A stretch of DNA of 64,000 nt from Aquibacillus saliphilus. Lineage in GTDB: Bacteria; Bacillota; Bacilli; Bacillales; Amphibacillaceae. The position numbers were made by a program, and so were the translations under genes. Below the pieces are notes generated by a model. That model saw only the letters and a list, made by a program, of their open reading frames with translations, ran no database searches and was not told the origin of the DNA. Of the stretch, positions 25,293 to 34,889 are shown piece by piece. Positions within the stretch are counted from its first letter, which is position 1; every line of letters starts with the position of its first letter. The DNA lies in assembly GCF_020404745.1 (NCBI RefSeq), contig NZ_JAIZAP010000001.1, forward strand, positions 248,001 to 312,000, given 5' to 3'.

Positions 25293-26366
25293 TTATTTTA
25301 CTACGTCAATCCATCCGAATGAATCTTCGACTGTGCCATATTGAATACCTGTAAGTGTATCATACAGTCTTTTAGATACATTACCAGTTTTCCGGTCATT
25401 AATAATTAATTGCTCACCTTGCCAAGATAATTCACCTATTGGAGAGATGACAGCAGCAGTACCAGCACCAAAAGCTTCTTCTAATAGTCCGTTCTTGTAT
25501 GCTTGATGCACTTCTTCCATTGATATTTTGCGTTCTGCAACAGGAATATCCCAATGATTTAAAAGTCTGATCACTGAGTTTCTTGTCACACCCTCTAAAA
25601 TACTGCCATTCAAGGCTGGTGTTACGACTTCACCGTTTATCTTAAAAAATACATTCATACTACCTACTTCTTCGATGTACTTTTTATCTACACCATCCAA
25701 CCATAAGACTTGGGCATATCCTTTATCAGCAACAAGTTCTTGTGCTTTTAAGCTAGATGCATAATTACCTGCTGTTTTAGCCTCACCTGTACCACCTTTT
25801 ACCGTCCGGACGAAGTTATCTTCGACTGCAATTTTGACTGGGTTAATTCCTTCTTTATAGTAAGCACCAACAGGTGATAATATCACCAAAAATTGATAAC
25901 TTTTAGATGGTGCTACTCCTAAATAAGCCTCGGTAGAAATAATAAAGGGTCGAATATAAAGGGATGTACCAGGTGCTGTTGGAATCCACTCTTTCTCGAT
26001 ACTTACTAGTTCATTAATCGCATTTAGAGCTAGATCCTCATCAATATGTGGAATACACATGCGTTCATTTGAACGATTTAGACGTTGCATATTTTTATCA
26101 GGTCTAAATAGACGTGCTTCTCCATCTTCTGTAACATATGCTTTTAGTCCCTCAAATACTGTTTGACCATAATGAAATACGATGCTTGCTGGATCTAAAG
26201 TAATCGATTGATATGGTACAATCCTTGAATCGTGCCATCCTTTGCCTTCTATGTAATCCATAATGAACATATGGTCTGTAAAAACCTTACCAAATTCTAG
26301 TTTCTCAGCAGCGGGCTTTTCTTTTTTATCTTTTGTTAGTGTTACATTGATTGTTTTATCTACCAT
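25293..26366 (-). CDS. ilvE: Branched-chain amino acid aminotransferase IlvE
   Basis: A 357-residue PLP enzyme making or degrading valine, leucine and isoleucine. It belongs to the longer eukaryote-like class II BCAT group found in Bacillus (YbgE/YwaA). Visible blocks: HYGQTVFEGLKAY, RPDKNMQRLNRS, LYIRPF, the PLP lysine region GGTGEAKTAGNYA, LWLDG, EEVGSMNVFF, and LEGVTRNSVI. AAGGAG precedes the ATG. It is a single gene; ilvA is 6.5 kb away and no ilvBHC genes are in the window. Confidence 0.95.
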   Translation of the reverse strand: MVDKTINVTLTKDKKEKPAAEKLEFGKVFTDHMFIMDYIEGKGWHDSRIVPYQSITLDPASIVFHYGQTVFEGLKAYVTEDGEARLFRPDKNMQRLNRSNERMCIPHIDEDLALNAINELVSIEKEWIPTAPGTSLYIRPFIISTEAYLGVAPSKSYQFLVILSPVGAYYKEGINPVKIAVEDNFVRTVKGGTGEAKTAGNYASSLKAQELVADKGYAQVLWLDGVDKKYIEEVGSMNVFFKINGEVVTPALNGSILEGVTRNSVIRLLNHWDIPVAERKISMEEVHQAYKNGLLEEAFGAGTAAVISPIGELSWQGEQLIINDRKTGNVSKRLYDTLTGIQYGTVEDSFGWIDVVK

Positions 26367-26646
26367 TTCTTATGTCTCCTTGTCGAAAAATTATTTTAGA
26401 AATTTTCCATGTATTTTATAAAAAATTAATCTATGTAACCATTCTATTATTAAAACGACCAAGAAAACAAGAAATTGTAATTGAAAAATTCAAACATTTT
26501 GAGTTTTTCTTGTTTTTTAAAAAAAGCAACCCCAAAAATGACTTCTTTCAATGAACTGGTTTATTTCCACCTCTGATTCTTATTGACTAGTTAAACATTT
26601 AGATAATTATGTTAATATATTACTATCATGTTAAGGAGTTGAACAC

Positions 26647-27393
26647 ATGGAGCCGGTTATACATGGAGAAAATGTGCATAGATTTGAAGCAGCATATAAC
26701 AGAATTCATAATAAATTAATAGATTTAGTATTCTCATCAAGAAGGCATGTTCCTTATGGCGAGGTATTACACCAAGCAAAAAAACTTCATAATGTCGTAA
26801 AGTATAATTATGATATTCTTCGTCAGTTTGGACACTTGCGAAACGCATTAGTTCACCGCAAAATTAAAAATGACTTTTATATAGCTGAGCCACATAAAGA
26901 AATTGTTGAAGAGATTGAAACAATTTGCGAATTATTATATAAACCTCCTATGGCGCTTTCAGTTGCATCTCAACCAGTAACTACATACTTAACTATTACA
27001 CCCTTGAAAGAAATTTTAAATAAGATAAAAGAAAAAGGTTTTTCGCAGTTTCCTATATATGATGACAGTGGGTTTCAAGGCCTCTTGACTGAGGGTGGAA
27101 TTGCCAACTGGATTGCCTGTAATTTAATTAATAATACAATTTCTTTTGAAAAGGTTTCCGCTTTGGACGTACTTAAAAATGAAAAGAAACACAATGTTAG
27201 GTTTTTACATAGAGAAAGTACAATCTACGATTTGGAAGGGACTTTTGAGGCTAGTTTTGATGAGAACTTAAAATTAGAAGCTATAATCATTACTGAAACA
27301 GGTTCTATAAAGCAAAAACCGATTGGTATCGTTACCTCGTGGGATCTAGTTAAAATTGATCATACGACCATTTCTATTGCTAGCCATGTTTAA
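26647..27393 (+). CDS. HEPN-like domain fused to a CBS pair
   Basis: A 248-residue protein. Residues 10-95 are helical and contain LRNALVHRK, a HEPN-type Rx4H motif (Arg65, His70). This motif is the catalytic site of many RNases in toxin and defence systems. Residues 100-240 are two CBS motifs: one around KEKGFSQFPIYDDSGFQGLL, the second ending KQKPIGIVTSWDLVKI. CBS pairs usually bind adenine nucleotides. I infer a nucleotide-sensing protein whose HEPN part could cut or bind RNA. A TTGACT -35 and AAGGAG ribosome site precede it. A small VanZ-like membrane protein follows. Not a family I know by name. Confidence 0.75.
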   Translation: MEPVIHGENVHRFEAAYNRIHNKLIDLVFSSRRHVPYGEVLHQAKKLHNVVKYNYDILRQFGHLRNALVHRKIKNDFYIAEPHKEIVEEIETICELLYKPPMALSVASQPVTTYLTITPLKEILNKIKEKGFSQFPIYDDSGFQGLLTEGGIANWIACNLINNTISFEKVSALDVLKNEKKHNVRFLHRESTIYDLEGTFEASFDENLKLEAIIITETGSIKQKPIGIVTSWDLVKIDHTTISIASHV

Positions 27394-27445
27394 CTACCTA
27401 ATAGAGTTAAATGATTATTTTTAGAATGCTAGAGAGGTTGAAAAG

Positions 27446-27847
27446 ATGATGAGAGAAGCTATTCAATTAATGGCAGATATAGTTAACGAGGGTCATGATG
27501 TTCTAATCGTTCTGTTCCAACTGCTGGGATTCAACTTGAATGATAAGCAACTACATTTTTGGATAATAGGAATTATCGGAATTGTGACATTTTTCTTTGT
27601 TTATACCTTTTTTAAGCTTCTAGATAAATTAAAAATAAGTACTACTGTATTTTCTTTTATTTATACGTTTACAGTAATGATCGTATTAGTTTTTGCAATA
27701 GAGATTCAACAAGCCATTACAAACAGAGGGAATATGGAATTTGCTGATGCTGTAATAGGATTATGGGGTTTCATCGTATTCTTCTTGGTCTATGTGATAC
27801 TAGCATTAACAATTCTTATTATCAAAAAGGTGCTAAATAAAAAATAA
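27446..27847 (+). CDS. Small VanZ-like membrane protein
   Basis: A 133-residue protein with three strong membrane helices after an amphipathic start. DKQLHFWIIGI, then EIQQAI, and MEFADAVIGLWGF follow the D-K-x2-H-F ... E-x2-Q ... D order of VanZ-type proteins in a shortened form. GAGAGG precedes two adjacent ATGs (27446 and 27449). It lies 52 bases after the HEPN-CBS gene with no terminator between, so they are probably cotranscribed. Function unknown. Confidence 0.65.
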   Translation: MMREAIQLMADIVNEGHDVLIVLFQLLGFNLNDKQLHFWIIGIIGIVTFFFVYTFFKLLDKLKISTTVFSFIYTFTVMIVLVFAIEIQQAITNRGNMEFADAVIGLWGFIVFFLVYVILALTILIIKKVLNKK

Positions 27848-27910
27848 ATATCAAAACAAATAGATTGCATATTAGTACAAACTTTTAACTAGACAATTAG
27901 GAGGAATCTC

Positions 27911-28630
27911 ATGCTTAAAATGGGATTTATTGGTTTTGGTAAAAGCACTAATCGTTATCACTTACCATATGTATTACTAAACGAAAGAATGGAAGTTAGT
28001 AAGATTTATAACCGAACTAGAAAACCAGAATTAGAAAATTAGTATCATCACGAAAATATTGAGTTTACGACTGATCTAGAAATAAGTTGTATTTGCTTAT
28101 CTTCTAATATACTACAAAGGAATTGCTAGATTTAGCTACTAGATAAAGGGTTAACAATAATGCTCTCTATTATGATGGCGCCTTTTATGGTTTAGGTGTT
28201 CATTTACTCGATCAGGTGATTTCTCTGTTTGGAAGGCCTGAGAAAGCTATTGTAAAAACAAACCATTTAGTTAAATTGCCTTATCCAAAATTCACTGTCC
28301 ATGGTAAAAATCGTAGCTATCTTAAGTTTGGCATAGATAAACAAGAAGAATGTCTTAAAGCGGGAATGAAACCTAATGAAAGTGGTGTTGGAGTAGATAG
28401 TGAAGATGCTTATGCTAAAGTTAGCTTCATCGACAATAACGGGAATGATAAGGTGGAAACAATTGTTACTCCATTAGGTGATTACGGCAAAGTTATGATA
28501 ACCTTTACGATGCAATCATCAATGAAAAGATAAGATAGTTAAAGATAAAGAATTATTAACAGTGATGGAAATATTAGAAAAAGGGATTAATGCCAAAGAA
28601 AATCCAAAGGTGGTCGTATTAGATAATTAA
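27911..28630 (+). pseudogene. Decayed Gfo/Idh/MocA-type oxidoreductase
   Basis: An AGGAGG ribosome site and ATG at 27911 begin a Rossmann start MLKMGFIGFGKSTNRYHLPY, but a TAG comes after 43 codons. The next part is shifted and much of the middle domain is deleted. The C-terminal domain resumes near 28195 as GVHLLDQVISLFGRPEKA, with further shifts near 28500, ending VVVLDN at 28630. The intact relatives are about 340-residue NAD(P)-dependent sugar/inositol dehydrogenases such as YdgJ. This copy cannot be functional. Confidence 0.88.
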
Positions 28631-28642
28631 TGTTAACACTCT

Positions 28643-28680
28643 AAAAAACCCGATTCCCTCTACTAGGGAATCGGGTTTTA
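28643..28680. terminator. Bidirectional intrinsic terminator
   Basis: AAAACCCGATTCCCT and AGGGAATCGGGTTTT pair perfectly (15 bp, loop CTACT). It sits 10 bases from the gltD stop and 13 from the pseudogene end, so it serves both strands. Confidence 0.92.
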
Positions 28681-28689
28681 CTATTATTC

Positions 28690-30186
28690 TTACATCGCTT
28701 CATAAGTCGGAAGTGTTGATGCTCCCATTAAATACTCATCGACAGCATGGGCTACCTCACGACCTTCATTGATAGCCCAAACAATTAAACTTTGACCTCT
28801 TCTTGTATCACCGGCAGCAAATACACCTTCTATATTAGTAGAGAAATCACCATATTCAGCCTCTGCTTTGCGGTTAACTATGTTAACACCAAACTCTTTT
28901 AGTACAGGCTGTTCTGGACCTTCAAAACCAATTGCAATTAATACAAGTTGGGCGGGCCATATTTTTTCGGTTCCAGGAACTTCCTCATAAACAAACATAC
29001 CATTTTCATCTCTAGTTTTCTTCATTTCTATCGTATGCAATTCTTTTAGGTTGCCATCGTTATCTGCAACAAACTTTTTTGTTTGAATGGAATACTGACG
29101 AATGTCTTCTCCAAATTTTGCTTTAGCTTCTTTATGCGCATAGTCAAGACTGAATACATGAGGATACTCAGGCCAAGCGTTTTCAGATGTACGCGCTAAC
29201 GGAAGTTGTGGATGTTTACCAAATTGGACGATACTATTAGCATTTTGACGTAATGCAGTAGCAATACAGTCTGCACCAGTATCTCCCCCACCTATTACGA
29301 TAACATCTTTTCCTTCTGCTTCAATGTAATTATTATCTTCAAAGTTAGAATCTAAAAGACTCTTAGTTGAAGTGGCTAGATAATCCATTGCAAAATGAAC
29401 ACCTTTAGATTTTCGGCCATCGATTACGAGATTCCTTTGCTTTTGAGCTCCTGTACATAAAATCACAGAATCGAAACGTTCTTTTAACTCTGCGGCCGTT
29501 ATATCCTTACCTACTTCGGTATTGGTTATAAAATCAACGCCCTCTTGCTTTAAAAGATTAATACGGCGTTCTACGACATCTTTTTCAAGTTTCATATTAG
29601 GAATACCATACATTAATAATCCACCTGCGCGATCATCACGCTCAAAAACAGTTACTGAATGTCCCGCTTGATTCAATTGATCAGCACTTGCCATGCCAGC
29701 AGGTCCTGATCCAACAATAGCAACTTTTTTACCAGTTCTTTTCTCAGGTATTTTCGGTGTAATCCAACCATTTTCGAAACCTTTATCAATAATGGATTGC
29801 TCAATATTTTTAATTGTTACAGCCGGGTCAGAAATTGCTACAGTACATGACCCTTCGCACGGAGCTGGACAAACCCTTCCTGTGAATTCAGGGAAGTTAT
29901 TCGTCTTCATTAATCGTTCTAGTGCTTCTTTCCACATACCGCGGTAAACTAAATCATTCCACTCAGGTATTAGATTATATACAGGACAGCCTGACGCCGC
30001 ACCATTAATTTCCATACCGATATGACAAAAAGGAGTACCGCAGTCCATACAACGTGCGCCTTGTTCACTCATTACGTCATCCGAGAAAGGAGCAGAATAT
30101 TCTTTCCAGTCATTTAAGCGTTCAATAGGATCACGTTGAGTTGCTTCTTCGCGCTTAATTTCCATAAAACCTGTTGCTTTTCCCAT
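28690..30186 (-). CDS. gltD: Glutamate synthase small (beta) subunit
   Basis: Oxidises NADPH and feeds electrons through FAD and iron-sulfur clusters to the large subunit for glutamate synthesis. It is 498 residues. The N-terminal cysteine-rich domain (CMDCGTPFCHIG ... SGCPVYN ... GRVCPAPCEGSC) holds the 4Fe-4S clusters. GSGPAGMASADQLNQAGH is the FAD Rossmann loop at about residue 155, and VIGGGDTGADCIATA the NADPH loop at about residue 290. It is 15 bases after the large subunit gene; AAAGGAG precedes the ATG. B. subtilis calls this subunit GltB. The operon is probably activated by GltC, encoded divergently. Confidence 0.95.
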   Translation of the reverse strand: MGKATGFMEIKREEATQRDPIERLNDWKEYSAPFSDDVMSEQGARCMDCGTPFCHIGMEINGAASGCPVYNLIPEWNDLVYRGMWKEALERLMKTNNFPEFTGRVCPAPCEGSCTVAISDPAVTIKNIEQSIIDKGFENGWITPKIPEKRTGKKVAIVGSGPAGMASADQLNQAGHSVTVFERDDRAGGLLMYGIPNMKLEKDVVERRINLLKQEGVDFITNTEVGKDITAAELKERFDSVILCTGAQKQRNLVIDGRKSKGVHFAMDYLATSTKSLLDSNFEDNNYIEAEGKDVIVIGGGDTGADCIATALRQNANSIVQFGKHPQLPLARTSENAWPEYPHVFSLDYAHKEAKAKFGEDIRQYSIQTKKFVADNDGNLKELHTIEMKKTRDENGMFVYEEVPGTEKIWPAQLVLIAIGFEGPEQPVLKEFGVNIVNRKAEAEYGDFSTNIEGVFAAGDTRRGQSLIVWAINEGREVAHAVDEYLMGASTLPTYEAM

Positions 30187-30201
30187 ATTCTTATCTCCTT
30201 T

Positions 30202-33200
30202 CTATTTTATCATTGCTTTTTCAAGCTTCTTTTTTGAAACAATTTTGTTTTCCTTTTTAGCCTGAAAAGCACTCATTTTTGCTTCTTCATCTGATTGACC
30301 ATAATCTATGAATGTTTGAATCTGATTTAACATTAGTTTATAGTCCTGAGGAATTACTTTAACGAATTTCTGAATAGACTCATCCCAATTTTCCAAAATG
30401 CTAGCAGCTTTACTACTGTTAGTGTATTGGTATTGTTTTTGAATCATTTCTTTCAATTCATTGATTTCCTTTAGATCAGTTAATGTTTCGAAATCAATCA
30501 TTTCTTTATTAGTTAAATACTTAAACTTATCTTTATCTTCAGCAAGGACATAAGCAGTACCACCAGACATTCCGGCAGCAAAGTTTTTGCCAACTTCGCC
30601 GAGAATCACTACACGTCCACCAGTCATGTACTCACAACCATGGTCTCCAATACCCTCTACGACAACTGTTGCACCACTGTTTCTAACAGCAAAACGTTCG
30701 CCAGCACAGCCGTTGATATATGCTTCACCGCTAGTAGCGCCATAAAAAGCTACGTTACCAACAATAACATTTTGACTCGGGTGAATTGTTGATTCTTTGG
30801 GTGATGATACAACTAGCTTACCACCAGACAATCCCTTGCCTATATAGTCGTTAGCATCTCCAGTTAACAGCATCGACATTCCTTTTGGAACGAATGCGCC
30901 AAAGCTTTGACCAGCTGAGCCAGTGAAACGTAAGGTGATTGTATCTTCAGGTAAACCTTCTTCTCCGTATCGCTTAGAAATTTCACTACCAACAATTGTA
31001 CCTGTTACACGATTAATATTTCTTATCGAATAAGATACATCTACTTTCTCTTTTGTTTCTATTGCAGAACTTACTGCTGGTAATATCTTAGTGATATCCA
31101 ATGATTCATTAATTTTATGATCTTGCGGGGTGGTAAACGTACGCTTTCCACTAGGTTGATATAATAATGTCGATAAATCTAGGTCTTTAGCTTTCCAATG
31201 TGCTTTTGCTCTATCACTTATACCTAGTACATCAGTGCGGCCTACCATCTCTTCTAGAGACTTAAAGCCTAGTTGTGCCATAATTTCACGTAACTCTTCT
31301 GCTACAAAACGCATGTAATTCACAACATGATCTGGGTCACCAGTGAATTTTTTACGTAACTCAGGGTTTTGCGTAGCCACACCAACAGGACAAGTATCCA
31401 TATGACAGACACGCATCATAACGCAACCTAATACAACTAATGGAGCAGTAGCAAAACCAAATTCCTCTGCACCTAATAGTGCAGCCATAGCAACGTCTTT
31501 TCCTGTTAGCAGTTTACCATCTGTTTCCAAAACTACTCTTTCGCGTAATCCATTTAACATTAAAGTTTGGTGCGCTTCAGCTAAACCAAGCTCCCAAGGA
31601 AGTCCTGTATGCTTAATACTAGTTTTAGGTGATGCACCTGTACCGCCGTCATAACCAACAACTGAAATGACGTCTGCGTTACCCTTTGCAACACCCGAAG
31701 CGATTGTACCAACGCCAGCCTTTGCAACCAACTTAACGCTTATACGAGCATCGCGATTAGCATTTTTCAAATCATGAATGAGCTGAGATAAGTCTTCAAT
31801 CGAATAGATATCATGATGCGGTGGTGGGGATATTAGGTCCACACCAGGAGTTGAACCACGAACACCAGCTACCCATGGATATACTTTTTTACCAGGTAAT
31901 TGACCTCCCTCACCAGGTTTAGCTCCTTGAGCCATTTTTATTTGAAGTTCATCAGCATTTACAAGGTAATGACTTTTCACTCCAAAACGACCAGATGCAA
32001 CTTGTTTAATTGCACTTTTTCGGCTATCACCATTTTCGTCATTAATATAACGTTTAGAATCTTCTCCGCCTTCACCACTATTACTCTTTCCGCCTAAACG
32101 GTTCATTGCGATTGCAAGTGATTCGTGCGCTTCTTGACTTAATGAACCGAATGACATCGCACCTGTTTTAAATCTTTTTACAATTGAATCGACAGTTTCT
32201 ACTTCATCAATCGGAATAGATTGATTTGATTCAAATGAAAATAAGTTACGTAGAAAACCTAAACGTTCTTCGTCGGCTGATTTAGAGAATTCCTTAAATA
32301 AATGATAGTCACCACGTCGGCATGCCCATTGAAGGGTGTGAATAGTTTTAGGGTTGAACGCATGGTGTTCTCCGGTTTTTCTCCACTGAAAATCACTGCC
32401 TGGTTCAAGCGTTTGATCAACAGCATCAGCATAACCGTCTTGGTGAAGCAATGTAGCTTCTTTGGCAATTGTATCTAAACCAATACCGTCAATTTGGGAA
32501 GCTGTACCAGTAAAATACTTATCGATTACTTCTTTACTGATTCCCACTGCTTCAAAGATTTGTGCCCCACGATAACTTTGAACAGTTGATATCCCCATCT
32601 TAGACATTACTTTAATGACACCTTCTGTTACCCCATCGATGTATTTGTTAATAGCTTCATCATAAGTAACTGAAAGGTTTCCTTGATCAATTTCATCTTT
32701 ATAAGTTTCGAATGCAAGATATGGAACTATCGCACAAGCCCCGTAACCGATTAAAGCTGCAAAATGATGAACCTCTCTCGTTTCACCAGTTTCAATTAAA
32801 ATACTAACCTTCGTTCGATTACCTTTGCGAATAAGATACTGATGCAAGCCACTTACAGCTAACAAGGCGGGAATCGCAACTCTTTTTTCACTCATATTGC
32901 GGTCTGAAAGAATAAGGATGTTAGCACCTTCATTAATAGCTTGTTCAGCCTTAGCAAACACTTCTTCTATCCCTGCTTGTAAATCAGTCGAGAATAATGA
33001 ATCTATTGTCTTACTTTTAAAACCGGAATAGTTATCTTCTTTAATAGTTTTAAATTGCTGATTTGATAGTACAGGTGATTCCAATTGTATGCGATGACAA
33101 CTCTCATTATTAGGGTGTAAAATATTTCCTTCTGGCCCTAATAAGGTCATCGTTGATGTAACTATTTGTTCACGATAAGCATCAATTGGCGGATTTGTCA

Positions 33201-34758
33201 CCTGGGCAAACAATTGTTTGAAATAATTATATAGTGACTGTGGACGGTTGGACAGAACTGCTAACGGCACGTCACTTCCCATCGCACCGATCGGATCCTT
33301 TCCTTCTGTAACTATTGGTAATAAGTATTTATGAATATCTTCATACGTATAACCAAATGCTTTTTGTCGAGTGAAAAGATCACTTATTTTCTCTTCCTCT
33401 ATATTATCAACTGGCTGATCCAGTTTAATTAACTTTTCATCCAACCACTTCTGATATGGATGTGCGTTTGCTACTTCATCCTTGATCTCTTTATCCGAGA
33501 TAATACGACCTTCTTCTAGGTCTAAGAGAAGCATTTTACCAGGACTTAAACGGTCTTTATATAATATATTTTCTTCCTCTACATCAATTACACCAACCTC
33601 GGAAGAATAAATAAGGTAATCATCTTTTGTAACATAATACCGAGCTGGACGAAGACCATTTCGATCCAAAATTGCTCCAATTTGTTTGCCATCAGTGAAT
33701 GTTATTGATGTAGGACCATCCCACTGTTCCATCAAACAACTATGGTATTCATAGAAAGCTTTTTTTTCTTTTGATATATGTGGATTTTTCTTCCATGGTT
33801 CTGGAATTAACATCATTGCTGCATGTGCTGGTTTACGTCCAGCTAATGTAAAGAATTCTAGTGAATTATCTAACACTGATGAGTCACTTCCGTCTGCATT
33901 TAGTATCGGAAGAATTTTCGGTAGATCATCACCAAAAGCTTCCGATATAAATTGTTGTTCTCGGGCTCTCATCCAATTAATGTTACCTCTCATTGTGTTT
34001 ATCTCACCATTATGGATGAGGTAACGATTCGGGTGTGCCCTTTCCCAACTTGGAAATGTATTTGTACTAAAACGAGAATGTACTAATGAAAAAGCCGATA
34101 CGAAATCTTCATCTTGTAATTCCAAATAAAATTCATCTACTTGGTTAGGAGTTAATAAACCCTTATACACTATCGTACGATTTGATAGGCTAGGAAAATA
34201 AAAACGCATTTCTCGCTTCTCAGCCCAGTTTTCTGCTTGCTTCCGAATTACGTATAATTTGCGTTCAAAAGCTAAATCATCTTGTAACTTGTCGCTAGCA
34301 CCAATAAATACTTGACGCACAACTGGACAAGTGTCTTGTGCCTTTTTTCCGAGTTTTCTGATATCTACAGGTACAGTTCTCCAACCAAGGAGCTTCTGTC
34401 CCTCTTGTTTTATAAGTGAATTTAAATGGTTTTCTATTTCATTTCTTTCATCTTCATCTTGAGAAAAGAATACCATTCCTACTCCATAGCGCCCTTTTTC
34501 TGGTAAATTTAATTCAGGACTAACTTTACGGAAGTAACTATCCGGTATTTGTACCATTAAGCCCGCACCGTCTCCTGTATTCGGATCACTACCTTGACCA
34601 CCGCGGTGATCTAATTGGCAAAGCATTTCTAAACCTTTTTTGACAATGTCGTGTGTAGCCAATCCTTTGATATGAGCATATAAACCAATTCCACATGCAT
34701 CATGTTCAAATTCAGGACGATATAGACCCTGTGCTTTAGGCATTTGATTGTAACTCAT
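30202..34758 (-). CDS. gltB: Glutamate synthase large (alpha) subunit
   Basis: Makes two glutamates from glutamine and 2-oxoglutarate. The 1518-residue chain has the usual order. First is a class II glutamine amidotransferase (about 22-430; Cys22 in HDACGIG is the nucleophile after propeptide removal). A central domain follows, then an FMN-binding synthase domain (about 800-1190, with KPGEGGQLPGKKV and the 3Fe-4S cysteines in CMMRVCHMDTCPVG). A GXGXG beta-helix (about 1260-1460) is last. GGGGG precedes the ATG. First gene of a two-gene operon; called GltA in B. subtilis. A GltC-type operator lies about 100 bases upstream. Confidence 0.96.
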   Translation of the reverse strand: MSYNQMPKAQGLYRPEFEHDACGIGLYAHIKGLATHDIVKKGLEMLCQLDHRGGQGSDPNTGDGAGLMVQIPDSYFRKVSPELNLPEKGRYGVGMVFFSQDEDERNEIENHLNSLIKQEGQKLLGWRTVPVDIRKLGKKAQDTCPVVRQVFIGASDKLQDDLAFERKLYVIRKQAENWAEKREMRFYFPSLSNRTIVYKGLLTPNQVDEFYLELQDEDFVSAFSLVHSRFSTNTFPSWERAHPNRYLIHNGEINTMRGNINWMRAREQQFISEAFGDDLPKILPILNADGSDSSVLDNSLEFFTLAGRKPAHAAMMLIPEPWKKNPHISKEKKAFYEYHSCLMEQWDGPTSITFTDGKQIGAILDRNGLRPARYYVTKDDYLIYSSEVGVIDVEEENILYKDRLSPGKMLLLDLEEGRIISDKEIKDEVANAHPYQKWLDEKLIKLDQPVDNIEEEKISDLFTRQKAFGYTYEDIHKYLLPIVTEGKDPIGAMGSDVPLAVLSNRPQSLYNYFKQLFAQVTNPPIDAYREQIVTSTMTLLGPEGNILHPNNESCHRIQLESPVLSNQQFKTIKEDNYSGFKSKTIDSLFSTDLQAGIEEVFAKAEQAINEGANILILSDRNMSEKRVAIPALLAVSGLHQYLIRKGNRTKVSILIETGETREVHHFAALIGYGACAIVPYLAFETYKDEIDQGNLSVTYDEAINKYIDGVTEGVIKVMSKMGISTVQSYRGAQIFEAVGISKEVIDKYFTGTASQIDGIGLDTIAKEATLLHQDGYADAVDQTLEPGSDFQWRKTGEHHAFNPKTIHTLQWACRRGDYHLFKEFSKSADEERLGFLRNLFSFESNQSIPIDEVETVDSIVKRFKTGAMSFGSLSQEAHESLAIAMNRLGGKSNSGEGGEDSKRYINDENGDSRKSAIKQVASGRFGVKSHYLVNADELQIKMAQGAKPGEGGQLPGKKVYPWVAGVRGSTPGVDLISPPPHHDIYSIEDLSQLIHDLKNANRDARISVKLVAKAGVGTIASGVAKGNADVISVVGYDGGTGASPKTSIKHTGLPWELGLAEAHQTLMLNGLRERVVLETDGKLLTGKDVAMAALLGAEEFGFATAPLVVLGCVMMRVCHMDTCPVGVATQNPELRKKFTGDPDHVVNYMRFVAEELREIMAQLGFKSLEEMVGRTDVLGISDRAKAHWKAKDLDLSTLLYQPSGKRTFTTPQDHKINESLDITKILPAVSSAIETKEKVDVSYSIRNINRVTGTIVGSEISKRYGEEGLPEDTITLRFTGSAGQSFGAFVPKGMSMLLTGDANDYIGKGLSGGKLVVSSPKESTIHPSQNVIVGNVAFYGATSGEAYINGCAGERFAVRNSGATVVVEGIGDHGCEYMTGGRVVILGEVGKNFAAGMSGGTAYVLAEDKDKFKYLTNKEMIDFETLTDLKEINELKEMIQKQYQYTNSSKAASILENWDESIQKFVKVIPQDYKLMLNQIQTFIDYGQSDEEAKMSAFQAKKENKIVSKKKLEKAMIK

Positions 34759-34855
34759 ATTATGCGCCCCCGTTTACTCTAATCCATTTAAGGTGTCTTA
34801 TTACTATTATAGGTTTGATTATTCATCCAAACAATATATAATAAAGATAGAAACC

Positions 34856-34870
34856 ATCTCACTTTGAGAT
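34856..34870. promoter_or_regulatory. GltC operator box
   Basis: ATCTC-ACTTT-GAGAT is a perfect inverted repeat of the form bound by B. subtilis GltC (ATCTC-N5-GAGAT). It lies between the divergent gltB and gltC, 19 bases before the gltC start, where it could both repress gltC and activate gltB. Confidence 0.8.
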
Positions 34871-34889
34871 GATCGGGGAGAAATGTTAT

